Assembly (NCBI GenBank): GCA_035495555.1
Contig: DATJFQ010000078.1
Span: 61,096 to 125,095 of the forward strand
Direction: 5' to 3'
DNA length: 64,000 nt
Origin: DATJFQ01 sp035495555
Lineage (GTDB): Bacteria; Acidobacteriota; Vicinamibacteria; Vicinamibacterales; 2-12-FULL-66-21
Under the pieces are notes generated by a model. The model had not been told where the DNA came from, did not search any database, and was given only the letters and a program-made list of their open reading frames with translations. The position numbers and the translations under genes were made by a program. Below, in pieces: positions 10,231 to 18,689 of the stretch; within the stretch, counting starts at the first letter, position 1, and the number at the start of each line of letters is the position of its first letter.

Positions 10231-10448
10231 CGTCGCGCCATCGTCGACGAGCCGGGCGTCCAGCCGAGGCAGGCAACCACGGGCAGGCGCGGGTATCGCG
10301 GGAACCGCGGGTCCCGTGCGGCAAGCTCGCACAAGTAGAACCGCGATCCGCGATCGTTCTCGACGACGCGGGCGTGTGCGCAGGTCGCACACAGACCGGC
10401 GCGGCGGCGCTCCGCCGCGACCTCGGCGGGATCTGTCTTCTCGGCCAT
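10227..10448 (-). CDS. Small Cys-motif protein upstream of aat
   Basis: 73 residues. A CATC pair near residues 20-23 and two further Cys (in FYLCEL and VVACLGW) give a C-x2-C...C...C set that could bind zinc; the intervening text (RGSRFYLCELAARDPRFPRYP) is characteristic of a conserved unnamed family. I chose ATG 10448 over TTG 10451. Its stop overlaps the aat start by 4 nt. Function unknown; coupling to aat hints at a role in translation or protein turnover but this is only positional. Confidence 0.7.
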   Translation of the reverse strand: MAEKTDPAEVAAERRRAGLCATCAHARVVENDRGSRFYLCELAARDPRFPRYPRLPVVACLGWTPGSSTMARR

Positions 10449-10462
10449 CAATCCGATCGCTA

Positions 10463-10468
10463 TAGAAT
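10463..10468 (+). promoter_or_regulatory. -10 element for a probably leaderless apaG transcript
   Basis: TAGAAT (within TATAGAAT) ends 6 nt before the apaG ATG, leaving no room for a Shine-Dalgarno. Transcription would begin at or next to the start codon. No convincing -35 is visible. Confidence 0.5.
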
Positions 10469-10474
10469 CACAGT

Positions 10475-10864
10475 ATGTTCACATCCGACGCGGTTACCCG
10501 CGGAGTTCGCGTCCACGTCGAGTCTGAATACGCGGCGGAGCGGTCGCAGCCGTCCCAGAACCAATGGTTTTTCCTCTATACGATCACGATCGCGAACGAG
10601 GGGCGGGAAATCGTGCAGCTCCTCACGCGCCATTGGATCATCACCGACGCGACAGGCCGCATCGAGGAAGTCCGCGGGCCCGGCGTCGTGGGGAAACAGC
10701 CCATCCTGAAGCCTGGCGAATCGTTCACGTATACATCCGGGTGCCCCCTCAATACGCCCTTCGGCGTCATGCAGGGAACCTATCAGATGGTAACGGACGC
10801 GGGCGAACACTTCGACGCCACGATCGCGCCGTTCACGCTGAGCGAACCCTACACGGTGCACTGA
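10475..10864 (+). CDS. apaG: ApaG-domain protein
   Basis: 129 residues, full family length. ApaG is a single Fn3-like beta-sandwich linked genetically to Co2+/Mg2+ resistance and Ap4A levels; its biochemical role is unsettled. Family blocks: GVRVHVESEYAAERSQP, FFLYTITIANEG, LLTRHWIITDATGR, VRGPGVVGKQPILKPGE and YTSGCPLNTPFGVMQGTYQM. The ATG at 10475 is preceded by a -10-like TAGAAT rather than a ribosome binding site. It diverges from the small Cys-rich gene by 26 nt and precedes the aconitase-family gene on the same strand by 73 nt. Confidence 0.95.
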   Translation: MFTSDAVTRGVRVHVESEYAAERSQPSQNQWFFLYTITIANEGREIVQLLTRHWIITDATGRIEEVRGPGVVGKQPILKPGESFTYTSGCPLNTPFGVMQGTYQMVTDAGEHFDATIAPFTLSEPYTVH

Positions 10865-10881
10865 GGGCGCGTGCGGAGCGC

Positions 10882-10907
10882 GGCGTGTGGGGCGTGGCGT
10901 GTGGGGC
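10882..10907 (+). repeat. 14-nt (2 x 7) direct repeat between apaG and the aconitase-family gene
   Basis: GGCGTGTGGGGC occurs at 10882-10893 and again at 10896-10907, a 14-nt period that breaks into 7-mers GGCGTGT/GGGGCGT. It fits the heptad pattern seen in other gaps. Confidence 0.55.
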
Positions 10908-10937
10908 CCGAGGATTGCGGAGGGCGGGAAATGAGCG

Positions 10938-12974
10938 ATGCATAAGATCGAACCGGCGCGGCTGAAGCCAGGAGCGTCACTCGCGGCCGCTCCGGAATCA
11001 CACGCCGAGGCGGCGAGCACGCAGGTGATTCGCGGCAGAGCCTTGATCTTCTGGGATCGAAAGAGCGCGACACCGAAGAAGCTCGACGCGATCGACACCG
11101 ACCAGATTACGCCTGCGGCCGACTGTGTGTCCGAGAGCCTCGACACACTCGATGAGCGATGGAAGGCCGGCGCGTTTCGCTATCTCATGCCGGATTTCCG
11201 CGCTCGCGTGCACAGCGGGCAGAACTTCATCATCGCCGGCGATCGTTTTGCCATTGGTTCCTCGCGCGAGATGAGCCCGGCTGGACTCAAGGGCGTTGCC
11301 GAAGAAGCGGGCCTGGAAATGGTCATCATCTGCGGCCACAACATGGGCGACATCTTCCGCCGCAACGCTTTCAATCTCGGCCTCCACGTCGTGCAGAGCC
11401 CCGAGGCCGTTGCCGATGCGCAGGACGGCGACGAGTTCACGTTCGATCCTGTCTCGCGCGAGATCGTCAACGTGACCCGGCGCAAGACGTACGCACCCGT
11501 GTCGCTCTCACCAAAGGAAGAGGAGATCCGCCGCGAAGGCGGTATCTTCGCGGTCGGACGCCGCGAGTTCCGCCGCTCGGTCGAAACCCTCCCGTCGGTC
11601 GACTGGCCGGATGCCGACGCGGCGCGCGACCTGACGACCACGGAGCAGATCATCTGGGCGCATCGCGTGGACAAGGGATTGAAGGCGTCGGAGCTTCGTC
11701 CAGGCAGCACGCTGCGCGTGTACGCCGATCTGCTGCCCGCGTCGGACGGCACCGCGCCGTTCGCGATCCACACGTTCAACCAGATTACCGGCGGCAATAC
11801 GATTTTCCCGCGGCAGGCGGCCATCGCCAACGATCACTTCGTCTTTACCGGGAGTGCCGTTGACGATCGGCAGACGGCGATCGGCCGCGAGTTCGCGCGG
11901 CAGCAGGGGCTCGAGAAGCCGTATTACGCGACACCGGGCGACGGCATCTTCCATTTCTACTTCCCCGAACAGGGACTCGTCATGCCGGGGCAGTTCATCC
12001 CCGGCGCCGACTCGCACAGCCGGGCCTACGGCGCGTATGGCGCGGTCGGCATCGGCGTGGGCTCGACGACGCTCGGGTTCGGGTGGTCGACGGGGTACAT
12101 CTACGTCACGCTCGCGAAGGCGCGGCGCGTCACGTTTGCAGGGCGGCTGCAGCCCTGGGTCAGCGGCAAGGACATCGTGCTCGAACTGCTGCGCCGGTGG
12201 GGCGCGAAGCAGTCGCAGGGCATGTCGGTGGAACTCGTGGATGCGAACCGGCAGCTCCCGATTGCCTACCGCAACACCATCGCGAACATGATGGCCGAAG
12301 CCGAGGCGCTCAACGGCATTTTCGCGGCCGACGACATCACCGACGCGTGGTATACGCGCAAGGGCCTGACGGAGCTGCCATATCCCCGGGTCACCCCGGG
12401 CGCGAATGCGCGATACGAGATCGACGAAACGATCGACCTATCGGATGTACGCCCGATGATCGCGAAGCCGTTCAGCCCCGGCAATGCGTTCCCGGCAGAG
12501 GAGGTCGCGCGCGAACACCTCACCTTCGACTTCGCGATGATCGGCTCCTGCACGAACGGCAGCTACGACGACCTGCTGCAGGCCGCGCTGGTGCTGCGTG
12601 CGGCGCGCGAGCGCGGCGTTCATAAAGTCGATCGCGACTTCAAGATCTTCCCCGGGTCTGGTGGCGTCGGGGAACAGATCGAGCGGCCGGACGCGCGTCT
12701 TGGCGGGGAGTCGATCGCCGATGTCTTTCGGTCCGTCGGCGGTCAGATCCGACGGTCCTGGTGCGGCCCCTGCTTCGGCCAGGGGCCCGACGCGCTGACC
12801 ACAGGCCAGCGCGCGATCACCTCGTTCAATCGCAACTGGCAGAACCGGATGGGCATCGGCGGGGAAGGCTACCTGGCCAGCCCCGCCGTCGTCGCGGCCT
12901 CCGCGGTGGTCGGTTATATGGCGCCCCCCTCAGAGCTCGGACTCGAGTGGGATCCGGAGAAGTACGGCGTGTGA
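10938..12974 (+). CDS. Aconitase-family hydratase, swivel domain fused ahead of the catalytic domain
   Basis: 678 residues. Residues about 30-210 form a LeuD/aconitase swivel domain (DTDQITPAADC, FIIAGDRFAIGSSREMSP, DIFRRNAFNLGLHVV). The rest is the iron-sulfur catalytic part (GADSHSRAYGAYGAVGIGVG, FDFAMIGSCTNGSYDDL, WCGPCFGQGPDAL). The three Cys in SCTNG and CGPC match the ligands of the 4Fe-4S cluster. The order swivel-then-catalytic is the reverse of ordinary aconitase A or a LeuC-LeuD fusion and recalls AcnB without its HEAT domain. The reaction is a dehydration/hydration of a 2-hydroxy di- or tricarboxylate; 3-isopropylmalate, citrate and homocitrate cannot be told apart here. No leu genes are adjacent. 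GGAGGG lies 13 nt before the ATG. Confidence 0.85.
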   Translation: MHKIEPARLKPGASLAAAPESHAEAASTQVIRGRALIFWDRKSATPKKLDAIDTDQITPAADCVSESLDTLDERWKAGAFRYLMPDFRARVHSGQNFIIAGDRFAIGSSREMSPAGLKGVAEEAGLEMVIICGHNMGDIFRRNAFNLGLHVVQSPEAVADAQDGDEFTFDPVSREIVNVTRRKTYAPVSLSPKEEEIRREGGIFAVGRREFRRSVETLPSVDWPDADAARDLTTTEQIIWAHRVDKGLKASELRPGSTLRVYADLLPASDGTAPFAIHTFNQITGGNTIFPRQAAIANDHFVFTGSAVDDRQTAIGREFARQQGLEKPYYATPGDGIFHFYFPEQGLVMPGQFIPGADSHSRAYGAYGAVGIGVGSTTLGFGWSTGYIYVTLAKARRVTFAGRLQPWVSGKDIVLELLRRWGAKQSQGMSVELVDANRQLPIAYRNTIANMMAEAEALNGIFAADDITDAWYTRKGLTELPYPRVTPGANARYEIDETIDLSDVRPMIAKPFSPGNAFPAEEVAREHLTFDFAMIGSCTNGSYDDLLQAALVLRAARERGVHKVDRDFKIFPGSGGVGEQIERPDARLGGESIADVFRSVGGQIRRSWCGPCFGQGPDALTTGQRAITSFNRNWQNRMGIGGEGYLASPAVVAASAVVGYMAPPSELGLEWDPEKYGV

Positions 12975-13002
12975 GGCCTCAGCGATAACTGCGCAATCAC
13001 CA

Positions 13003-13087
13003 ACTTCACAACTACTCAAGCCGCTAACTCCCAAATGCGATTGAATGCGATTCTTGAGTAGTTGGACGTTGAGTAGTTGGGAGTTGA
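13003..13087. repeat. AACT-family heptad/dyad element between convergent genes
   Basis: CAACTACTCAAG (13009-13020) and its exact complement CTTGAGTAGTTG (13053-13064) form a 12-nt inverted repeat with a 32-nt spacer; AACTCCCAA/TTGGGAGTT form a second, outer-shifted pair. The right arm runs in units of 7-8 nt beginning TTG. It fills the gap between the aconitase-family and acyl-CoA dehydrogenase genes. Confidence 0.8.
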
Positions 13088-13099
13088 CAGGGAACCTCC

Positions 13100-14278
13100 C
13101 TAGCCCCACCGCGGCATTTCGTCAGGATTGATCCCCAGCGCCATCTTTCCAATCAGCTCGTGGGAGAGCGCGGAGTTCGCCGGGTGGAAACGTCCGCAGC
13201 GCGCGTCGCGGAACAGGCGCTCCATCTCGCTCTTCTTGAACATGCCGAATCCGCCGGAGACGTCGAGCGCTTTGTCGGCGATGCGATACGCCCCCTCGAC
13301 CGCATGGTACTTGGCGGAGACGATCTTGATCGGCCACGCCGTCCCGTGATCGACGCCGTTCGACCAATCGTTGGTCACCGACTCGACGTGCGCGCCGATG
13401 CCTTCGAGTTCGATCGTCATGTCGGCGATGCCGCGCTGCACTTCCGGGTGATAGGCCATCGTTCGGGTCAGCCCCAGCGAGGTTTTGCCTTTGACGTGTT
13501 CGACCGCGAGTTCGAGCATGCGTTGGGCAAGCCCGTAGTAGACGTTGGCGAATCCCGTCAGCGCCCACGCGAAGATCGACAGCACGAAGAAATCGGCACC
13601 CGCGATGCCGACCGGCGCGACTCGCGCGACGTGCGCGTCCGGTACGAAGGCGCCGTCGAGGACGGTGTCGTCGCTGCGCGTCGCGCGCATCCCCATCACG
13701 TCCCACGTTTCCTTGACCGACACGCCAGGCGTGGAGCGGGTGACGAACCCGTGCACGACTCGTGGAGCGGCCGGGTCGCTCGTATCCAGCCCGTGGAGGC
13801 CAAGCCGTGTCCACACGGGCGTCAGGCTGCCAAAGGACTTCCGTCCCGTGAACTTGTATCCGCCGGGGACGCGCTCGGCTTTCGTCGTCGAGATGAACAG
13901 CGTCGTCTCGTTGCCGCTCTCGGCGTGTCCCGCTGCGAAGACCTCGCCGTTGCTCGCTTCGCGCAGGATCCACTCGACCGACTTGTCGCCGGACCGCCAG
14001 ACATCGGCGGCCGTACCGACCCAGTAGTGATGCATGTTGACGCAGAGCGCCGTGGCCGGGGCGTAGTTCGCAAGCCGGCGCGTTTCGCGCCCGGCCTGGG
14101 CGAGCGTGTACCCGAGCCCGCCGAATTCCTTCGGCAGCGTCATGCGCAGGTAGCCGGCCTTCTTCAGCTCGTCGAAGTCCTCCTGGCAGAAACGGTTGTC
14201 GCGATCGTACCCGGCTGCGCGTGAGCGACAGCCTTCGAGGAGGGTATCAGTAAGAATCGATTCGGACGCGGTCAGCAT
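13100..14278 (-). CDS. Acyl-CoA dehydrogenase family protein
   Basis: 392 residues covering the three acyl-CoA dehydrogenase domains: N-terminal helices (DFDELKKAGYLRMTLPKEFGG), the middle beta domain (GHAESGNETTLF, GYKFTGRKSFGSLTPVW, WDVMGMRATRSDD) and the C-terminal helical domain (YHPEVQRGIADMTIELEGI, ALDVSGGFGMFKKSEMERLF). The FAD-linked flavoprotein fold is clear. The end of the protein (RDARCGRFHPANSALSHELIGKM) is closer to the DszC/SfnB-like or unusual dehydrogenases than to fatty-acid enzymes, so the substrate is open. ATG 14278 has AAGGAAG 6 nt upstream; the frame extends further upstream without family similarity. Divergent from the beta-helix/PA14 gene. Confidence 0.9.
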   Translation of the reverse strand: MLTASESILTDTLLEGCRSRAAGYDRDNRFCQEDFDELKKAGYLRMTLPKEFGGLGYTLAQAGRETRRLANYAPATALCVNMHHYWVGTAADVWRSGDKSVEWILREASNGEVFAAGHAESGNETTLFISTTKAERVPGGYKFTGRKSFGSLTPVWTRLGLHGLDTSDPAAPRVVHGFVTRSTPGVSVKETWDVMGMRATRSDDTVLDGAFVPDAHVARVAPVGIAGADFFVLSIFAWALTGFANVYYGLAQRMLELAVEHVKGKTSLGLTRTMAYHPEVQRGIADMTIELEGIGAHVESVTNDWSNGVDHGTAWPIKIVSAKYHAVEGAYRIADKALDVSGGFGMFKKSEMERLFRDARCGRFHPANSALSHELIGKMALGINPDEMPRWG

Positions 14279-14374
14279 AGGCGCTTCCTTTCTCGGCGAC
14301 ACTGGGACGCAATCCGCGACGGGGAACGCGCAATTGCACTTGCGCGGCGGAGGCGCCCGATAATATAGGAAAAA

Positions 14375-16567
14375 ATGACCAAAGCCCGTCATTTCCGCGA
14401 CGGCTCGTGGTGGCCCGGGATCGCTGCGGTTGTGCTGGCCTCGATCGCGCTCACGGCGAAGGGCCAGCGCCCCGAAACGGGCTCCGTCATCACCGCCTCT
14501 CGGAATTTCCCGCCCGGCACCTATCGCCTGCGGTCAGCGGATGCCGCGCACCCCGCCTTGACGATCCGCGGCTCCAACCTGACCGTCGACTTCAGGGGCG
14601 TCACCCTGCGCGGAGCGTCCGACACAGCGGATCCTGATACGTTCACGGGCGCCGCGGTGTTCGTTGACGGCGGAGAAAACGTCACGATTCGCAACCTGAC
14701 GGCGCGTGGTTACAAAATCGGCGTTCTCGCGAAGCAGACAAAAAACCTTCGGATCCTCAACTCGGACGTCAGCTACAACTGGAAGGCACGCCTCTACAGC
14801 CTGGTGGAACACGAGAGCCTGGTCGATTGGCTGTCTTACCACCACAACGACGGGGACGAGTGGGTCGAACAGGGCGCCGGCATCTATCTCGCGGACACGG
14901 ACGGCGCACAGGTCAGCGGCACGCGAATCGTGCAGGGGCAGAACGGCCTGATGCTCGCGCGCTCGACGAACGCGAAGATCTGGAACAACACCTTTTCATA
15001 CCTGTCGGGCGTCGGCCTCGGTCTGTACCGCTCCAGCGGCAACGTCATCGAGCACAACCGGATCGACTACTGCGTGCGCGGCTACAGCGAAGGCTTTTAC
15101 AACCGCGGCCAGGACTCTGCCGGAATCCTCGTCTACGAGCAGAGCACCCGGAATGTCGTCGCGTTCAACTCGGTCACCCACAGCGGCGACGGGTTCTTTC
15201 TCTGGGCGGGGCAGTCGACCATGGATTCCGGTCAGGGTGGGGCGGACGACAACATCGTCTACCTCAACGACTTCAGCTTCGCGCCGACCAACGGAATCGA
15301 AGCGACGTTCAGCCGGAACGTGTTCGCGGACAATCTCGTCGAGGGGAACTGGCATGGCGTGTGGGGCGGCTACAGTCACGATTCGCTGATCGCCGGCAAC
15401 CGGTTCGTGAACAACGTCGAAGCGGTCGCCATCGAGCACGGGCAGAGCAACCGGATCGACGGCAACTCGTTCGACGGCGACGGCACGGCCCTTCACCTGT
15501 GGCGGAATCCATCGCAGGACCCCACCTGGGGATATCCGAAGCACCACGATACGCGCAGCCGCGACGACGATGTCGTGCGCAACACGTTCAGCGGAAACAC
15601 GGTCGCGATGCAGCTTGGCGGCGTGGATCGTCTGTTTGCGTCGGACAACCGCTTCGTCAATGTGACGACCGTTGTTTCGCAAACCCCCGATTCAGGTATC
15701 GCACCGGACGGCACCTCCGGGAGTGTCCCGGGTCACCCGCTGCCGGCGATCCACTTCGAGGCGCCGCGGCCGTTCCCGGGAATGACGCCGACCGTGCCGG
15801 CTCTGACCCCACGGCGGGGACGCGACTCGATCATTGTCGATGAGTGGGGGCCATACGACTGGCTGTCGCCGAAACTCTGGCCCGACGGCCGTTCGGATGC
15901 GCGTCCCCTGAAACTGCGAATACTTGGACCTTCGGGGAAGTGGCGCGTTTCGAGCATTCGCGGCGCAACGCTCTCGGCCAGTCAAGGCCGCATTCCAGGC
16001 GAGATCATCGTCTCTCCCACGTCACCCTGCGCCAGCCGCGTCTCAGATGGCTGCTGCAGCACCAATGGCTGCCCCGAAGACTTCGACATCGAGCTCGCGT
16101 ATCTCGGCGGCCGGGTCGTCACCCCGCGCGGTCAGGTCACGCGCGCAGGCGAGCCGTATACCTTCGGCTATCGGTCCTTTTTCGTTCCTGCCGACTGGAC
16201 TGTCACGTACTACGCGCACGAAGGTGAGGAAGAAATCACCGGGGCGCCGATCAAAGTGGAGCATCGAAATCGGCTCGACTTCATGTCGGGACGCGCGATC
16301 GCCGACGGTGTGCCCGCCGACAATCTGGCGATGCTCGCCGAGGCTGACGTGACGTTGCCGGGTGGCGCTTACACGATCCGCACGATTTCAGACGATGGCG
16401 TGCGCGTCACCGTCGACGGCGCCCGCGTCATCGATCACTGGGCGTCGCACGAGTCGGCCGTGGACACGGCGCCCCTGACAGGCGGCAAACATCACATCAC
16501 GGTCGAGTACTACGAGAAGGACGGATTCGCAGAGCTGCGGCTCGATATTCTGAAAGCCGAACGATAA
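14375..16567 (+). CDS. Exported right-handed beta-helix protein with PA14-like C-terminus
   Basis: 730 residues. An N-terminal hydrophobic segment (WWPGIAAVVLASIALTA) suggests export. Residues about 40-440 are NosD/DUF1565-type coils (ENVTIRNLTARGYKIGVLA, NAKIWNNTFSYLSG, NVIEHNRIDY). A middle part with Cys-rich CCSTNGCPEDFDIEL follows, and the last 120 residues (DWTVTYYAHEGEEE...GGAYTIRTISDDGVRVTVDG...HHITVEYYEKDGFAELRLDI) look like a PA14 carbohydrate-binding sandwich. ATG 14375 has AGGA 4 nt upstream and a -10-like TAATAT at 14361-14366. Likely an extracellular glycan-binding or glycan-modifying protein; active-site residues were not assigned. Confidence 0.85.
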   Translation: MTKARHFRDGSWWPGIAAVVLASIALTAKGQRPETGSVITASRNFPPGTYRLRSADAAHPALTIRGSNLTVDFRGVTLRGASDTADPDTFTGAAVFVDGGENVTIRNLTARGYKIGVLAKQTKNLRILNSDVSYNWKARLYSLVEHESLVDWLSYHHNDGDEWVEQGAGIYLADTDGAQVSGTRIVQGQNGLMLARSTNAKIWNNTFSYLSGVGLGLYRSSGNVIEHNRIDYCVRGYSEGFYNRGQDSAGILVYEQSTRNVVAFNSVTHSGDGFFLWAGQSTMDSGQGGADDNIVYLNDFSFAPTNGIEATFSRNVFADNLVEGNWHGVWGGYSHDSLIAGNRFVNNVEAVAIEHGQSNRIDGNSFDGDGTALHLWRNPSQDPTWGYPKHHDTRSRDDDVVRNTFSGNTVAMQLGGVDRLFASDNRFVNVTTVVSQTPDSGIAPDGTSGSVPGHPLPAIHFEAPRPFPGMTPTVPALTPRRGRDSIIVDEWGPYDWLSPKLWPDGRSDARPLKLRILGPSGKWRVSSIRGATLSASQGRIPGEIIVSPTSPCASRVSDGCCSTNGCPEDFDIELAYLGGRVVTPRGQVTRAGEPYTFGYRSFFVPADWTVTYYAHEGEEEITGAPIKVEHRNRLDFMSGRAIADGVPADNLAMLAEADVTLPGGAYTIRTISDDGVRVTVDGARVIDHWASHESAVDTAPLTGGKHHITVEYYEKDGFAELRLDILKAER

Positions 16568-16640
16568 CTACTCAAGTTCACAACCTCCAACTACACAAAG
16601 CGCCCGCTTCGAAGTTGACGCCTTGTGTAGTTGTGTAATT
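16568..16640. repeat. AACT-family dyad element between convergent genes
   Basis: CAACTACACAA (16587-16597) and TTGTGTAGTTG (16622-16632) are an exact 11-nt inverted repeat; further AACT-starting units of 7-8 nt precede it. The block TTGACGCCTTG[T/A]GTAGTT is shared with the element at 26776-26855. It fills the whole gap between the stops of the beta-helix/PA14 and M28 peptidase genes. Confidence 0.8.
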
Positions 16641-16641
16641 G

Positions 16642-18030
16642 TTATCGAGCCTGCAGTCGTTCAGGCATCTCCGCAATCACATATGTCATCACCGCGATGG
16701 CCGCCGCATTCCTGGACACATCCATCGCGTCGATCTTGTCGATCGTGTCCGCCGGCGTGTGATGGATCAGGAAGTAGTTGCCGTCGACCACGTGTTCGAG
16801 GGACGGTATGTTGCCGGCCTTGACGCTCGGATCGATGTCGGCGCCGCCGCCGGATGGTCCGACCCAGTCCGCCTGGATCGCGTGCAGCAGCGTCGCGATG
16901 TCCCGGATCTTCGCCCGGGCCGCGTCGCTGCCGGTAAATCCGAAACCTTTTGGCGTGAATACGCCCCCGTCCGATTCGATCATGGCGACATGGTTCGCGA
17001 GTTCAGCCTGGTGGGCCGCCTCGTACGCCGCGCCGCCGCGACCGCCGTTCTCTTCGTTCGTCCAGAGGACGACCCGGACGGTGCGCCGCGGGCGCAGGTT
17101 CAGGCGATGCATCAGGCGGAGCGCTTCCCACGTCACAACGCACCCGCCGCCGTCATCCGTCGAGCCGGTGCCCACGTCCCACGAGTCGAAATGACCGCCG
17201 AGGACGACGACTTCGTCGGGACGTTCCCGGCCGCGGATTTCGCCGACCACATTCGCCGAGTCCGCGTCGGGTTCGAAGTGCGCGTCCATCTGGAGGCGGA
17301 CGCGAACCGCACCGCCCCGATCCGTCATCCGCTGGAGGCGCGCCGCGTCTTCGGTCGTGACGGCGGCGGCGGGGATCTTGGGCTGCCCGTCGACGTACGT
17401 GAGCGTGCCCGTGTGCGGCGTCCGGAGACCCGCTGGCCCGACGGAACGCACGAGCATAGCGACCCCGCCAAGTGCAGCGACCCGCGACGGTCCTGCCGTG
17501 CGGTAACGGACGGTCTCGCCGTAATTGGTGAACGGAACGTTGAAGAGGACGATGCGGCCTTTGACGTGATCTTTCCGGGCGTCGAGTTCGTCAAAGCTGT
17601 GGAGCACGAGCACGTCGGCTTCGACGCCGTCGGGCGGCGTGCCGACGCTGTTGCCGAGACCGAGGATGACTAGTGGCTGCGGCGTCGGCGCCACGATCTG
17701 CAGGCTCTCGCGGCCGCGCACCCAATGCGGCACCTTCACCGGTTCGGTGTGCACGTTCTCGAGGCCGTCCCGTTTCATCTCCTCGACAGCCCAGGCGATG
17801 GCGGCGTCGAGGTTGGGTGATCCGCTCAGGCGATTCCCGAAGGTGTCGCCGATGTAGGCGAGCCGCTGCCAGGCCTCATCGGAGGCGAGAGCCGCGCCGA
17901 TCAGCCGCGACGCGGGCTCGCGGTATGGCGTGAGCCACTGCGGGGCGTCCGGCGTCGGTGTATCGACGGACGGCGGCGGAAACTGCGCAGGGACGAACGT
18001 GAGGATGGCGAGGAGCACGAGAGAGCGCAT
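16642..18030 (-). CDS. Secreted M28-family zinc aminopeptidase
   Basis: 462 residues. Signal peptide MRSLVLLAILTFVPAQF, then a PA-like domain (about 110-250) and the M28 catalytic domain. Two-zinc ligands and catalytic residues are recognisable in VVLGGHFDSWDVGTGSTDDG (His, Asp), LWTNEENGGRGG (Glu-Glu), ESDGG (Asp) and YFLIHHTPADTID (His). It probably trims N-terminal residues from peptides outside the cytoplasm. ATG 18030 sits exactly at the signal peptide; TACAAT lies 7 nt upstream and no Shine-Dalgarno is visible, so the message may be leaderless. Divergent from the hypothetical gene at 18052 with only 21 nt between the starts. Confidence 0.93.
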   Translation of the reverse strand: MRSLVLLAILTFVPAQFPPPSVDTPTPDAPQWLTPYREPASRLIGAALASDEAWQRLAYIGDTFGNRLSGSPNLDAAIAWAVEEMKRDGLENVHTEPVKVPHWVRGRESLQIVAPTPQPLVILGLGNSVGTPPDGVEADVLVLHSFDELDARKDHVKGRIVLFNVPFTNYGETVRYRTAGPSRVAALGGVAMLVRSVGPAGLRTPHTGTLTYVDGQPKIPAAAVTTEDAARLQRMTDRGGAVRVRLQMDAHFEPDADSANVVGEIRGRERPDEVVVLGGHFDSWDVGTGSTDDGGGCVVTWEALRLMHRLNLRPRRTVRVVLWTNEENGGRGGAAYEAAHQAELANHVAMIESDGGVFTPKGFGFTGSDAARAKIRDIATLLHAIQADWVGPSGGGADIDPSVKAGNIPSLEHVVDGNYFLIHHTPADTIDKIDAMDVSRNAAAIAVMTYVIAEMPERLQAR

Positions 18031-18037
18031 GTCGGGG

Positions 18038-18043
18038 ATTGTA
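18038..18043 (-). promoter_or_regulatory. -10 element for a probably leaderless M28 peptidase transcript
   Basis: On the minus strand TACAAT ends 7 nt before the ATG at 18030, placing the transcription start at the start codon. The 21-nt divergent gap leaves little space for any other arrangement. Confidence 0.5.
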
Positions 18044-18051
18044 GTGCCATA

Positions 18052-18603
18052 ATGGCGAGCCGCCCTGTGTCCTCCATCTGGCAGAAGCTGACGCGCGGCA
18101 CGCGGCGCGCGCCGCTGGTCTGTTATCTGCGCGAGAACGGCCCTATCGCGTACGAGCTGCCGCTTTTCACGAACGACGCGCGCGCGTCGGTCGAAGCGAT
18201 GCTCGCGACCGGCTTTGCGTGGTACTGGCGTGCGGCCGGTGCGCCGACCGGCACCGGGGAGTGGACGCAGTTGACGCGGTGGTCCCTTGGGGCGTTTCTG
18301 CCGGATGTCGAGCGAGGCGTGCTGGCCGTCGGCGTCGATTCCGCCGATGCGCCGGCCGGAGGGACCGATGAGATCGTCGCCGGATGGCTTCGTCCGTTCT
18401 GCGCGGAGCGGCCGGGGCCGGCCCACGCGTTCATCGCGCGCGCGGTCGAAGGCGACCGCGTGTTCGTCGCGCAGCAGCCCGGTGAATCCGTTCGGGACCT
18501 CCTGCAGGCGTGGGGCATCGATCGCGGCCGCGCCGAGCGGCGGGCGTACGCGCGCCTCCGCGGCGAGTCACTCGAGGACATCACCCGCTCGCTGGGGAAA
18601 TGA
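18052..18603 (+). CDS. Conserved-looking hypothetical protein
   Basis: 183 residues, soluble, no signal peptide or membrane segment. The N-terminal half (LTRGTRRAPLVCYLRENGPIAYELP) and the C-terminal half (QQPGESVRDLLQAWGIDRGRAERRAY) do not match a family I recognise; the end looks like a short helical domain. Codon usage and GC pattern fit a real gene, and a competing frame on the opposite strand shows no family features. It lies between a divergent M28 peptidase and a convergent metalloprotein. Function unknown. Confidence 0.6.
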   Translation: MASRPVSSIWQKLTRGTRRAPLVCYLRENGPIAYELPLFTNDARASVEAMLATGFAWYWRAAGAPTGTGEWTQLTRWSLGAFLPDVERGVLAVGVDSADAPAGGTDEIVAGWLRPFCAERPGPAHAFIARAVEGDRVFVAQQPGESVRDLLQAWGIDRGRAERRAYARLRGESLEDITRSLGK

Positions 18604-18613
18604 CGTCGGCCGC

Positions 18614-18656
18614 CCTTGGGCCTTGGGCCTTGGGAGTTGGGAATGGGGAATTGGGA
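18614..18656 (+). repeat. Heptad repeat, NNTTGGG family
   Basis: Consecutive 7-mers CCTTGGG (three times), AGTTGGG, AATGGGG, AATTGGG follow the stop of the hypothetical gene and occupy the convergent gap before the metalloprotein gene. The same family occurs, inverted, at 59391-59421. Confidence 0.8.
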
Positions 18657-18689
18657 GTTATTGCGAAGCGCCTTTGGCCTGCGCGCGCG

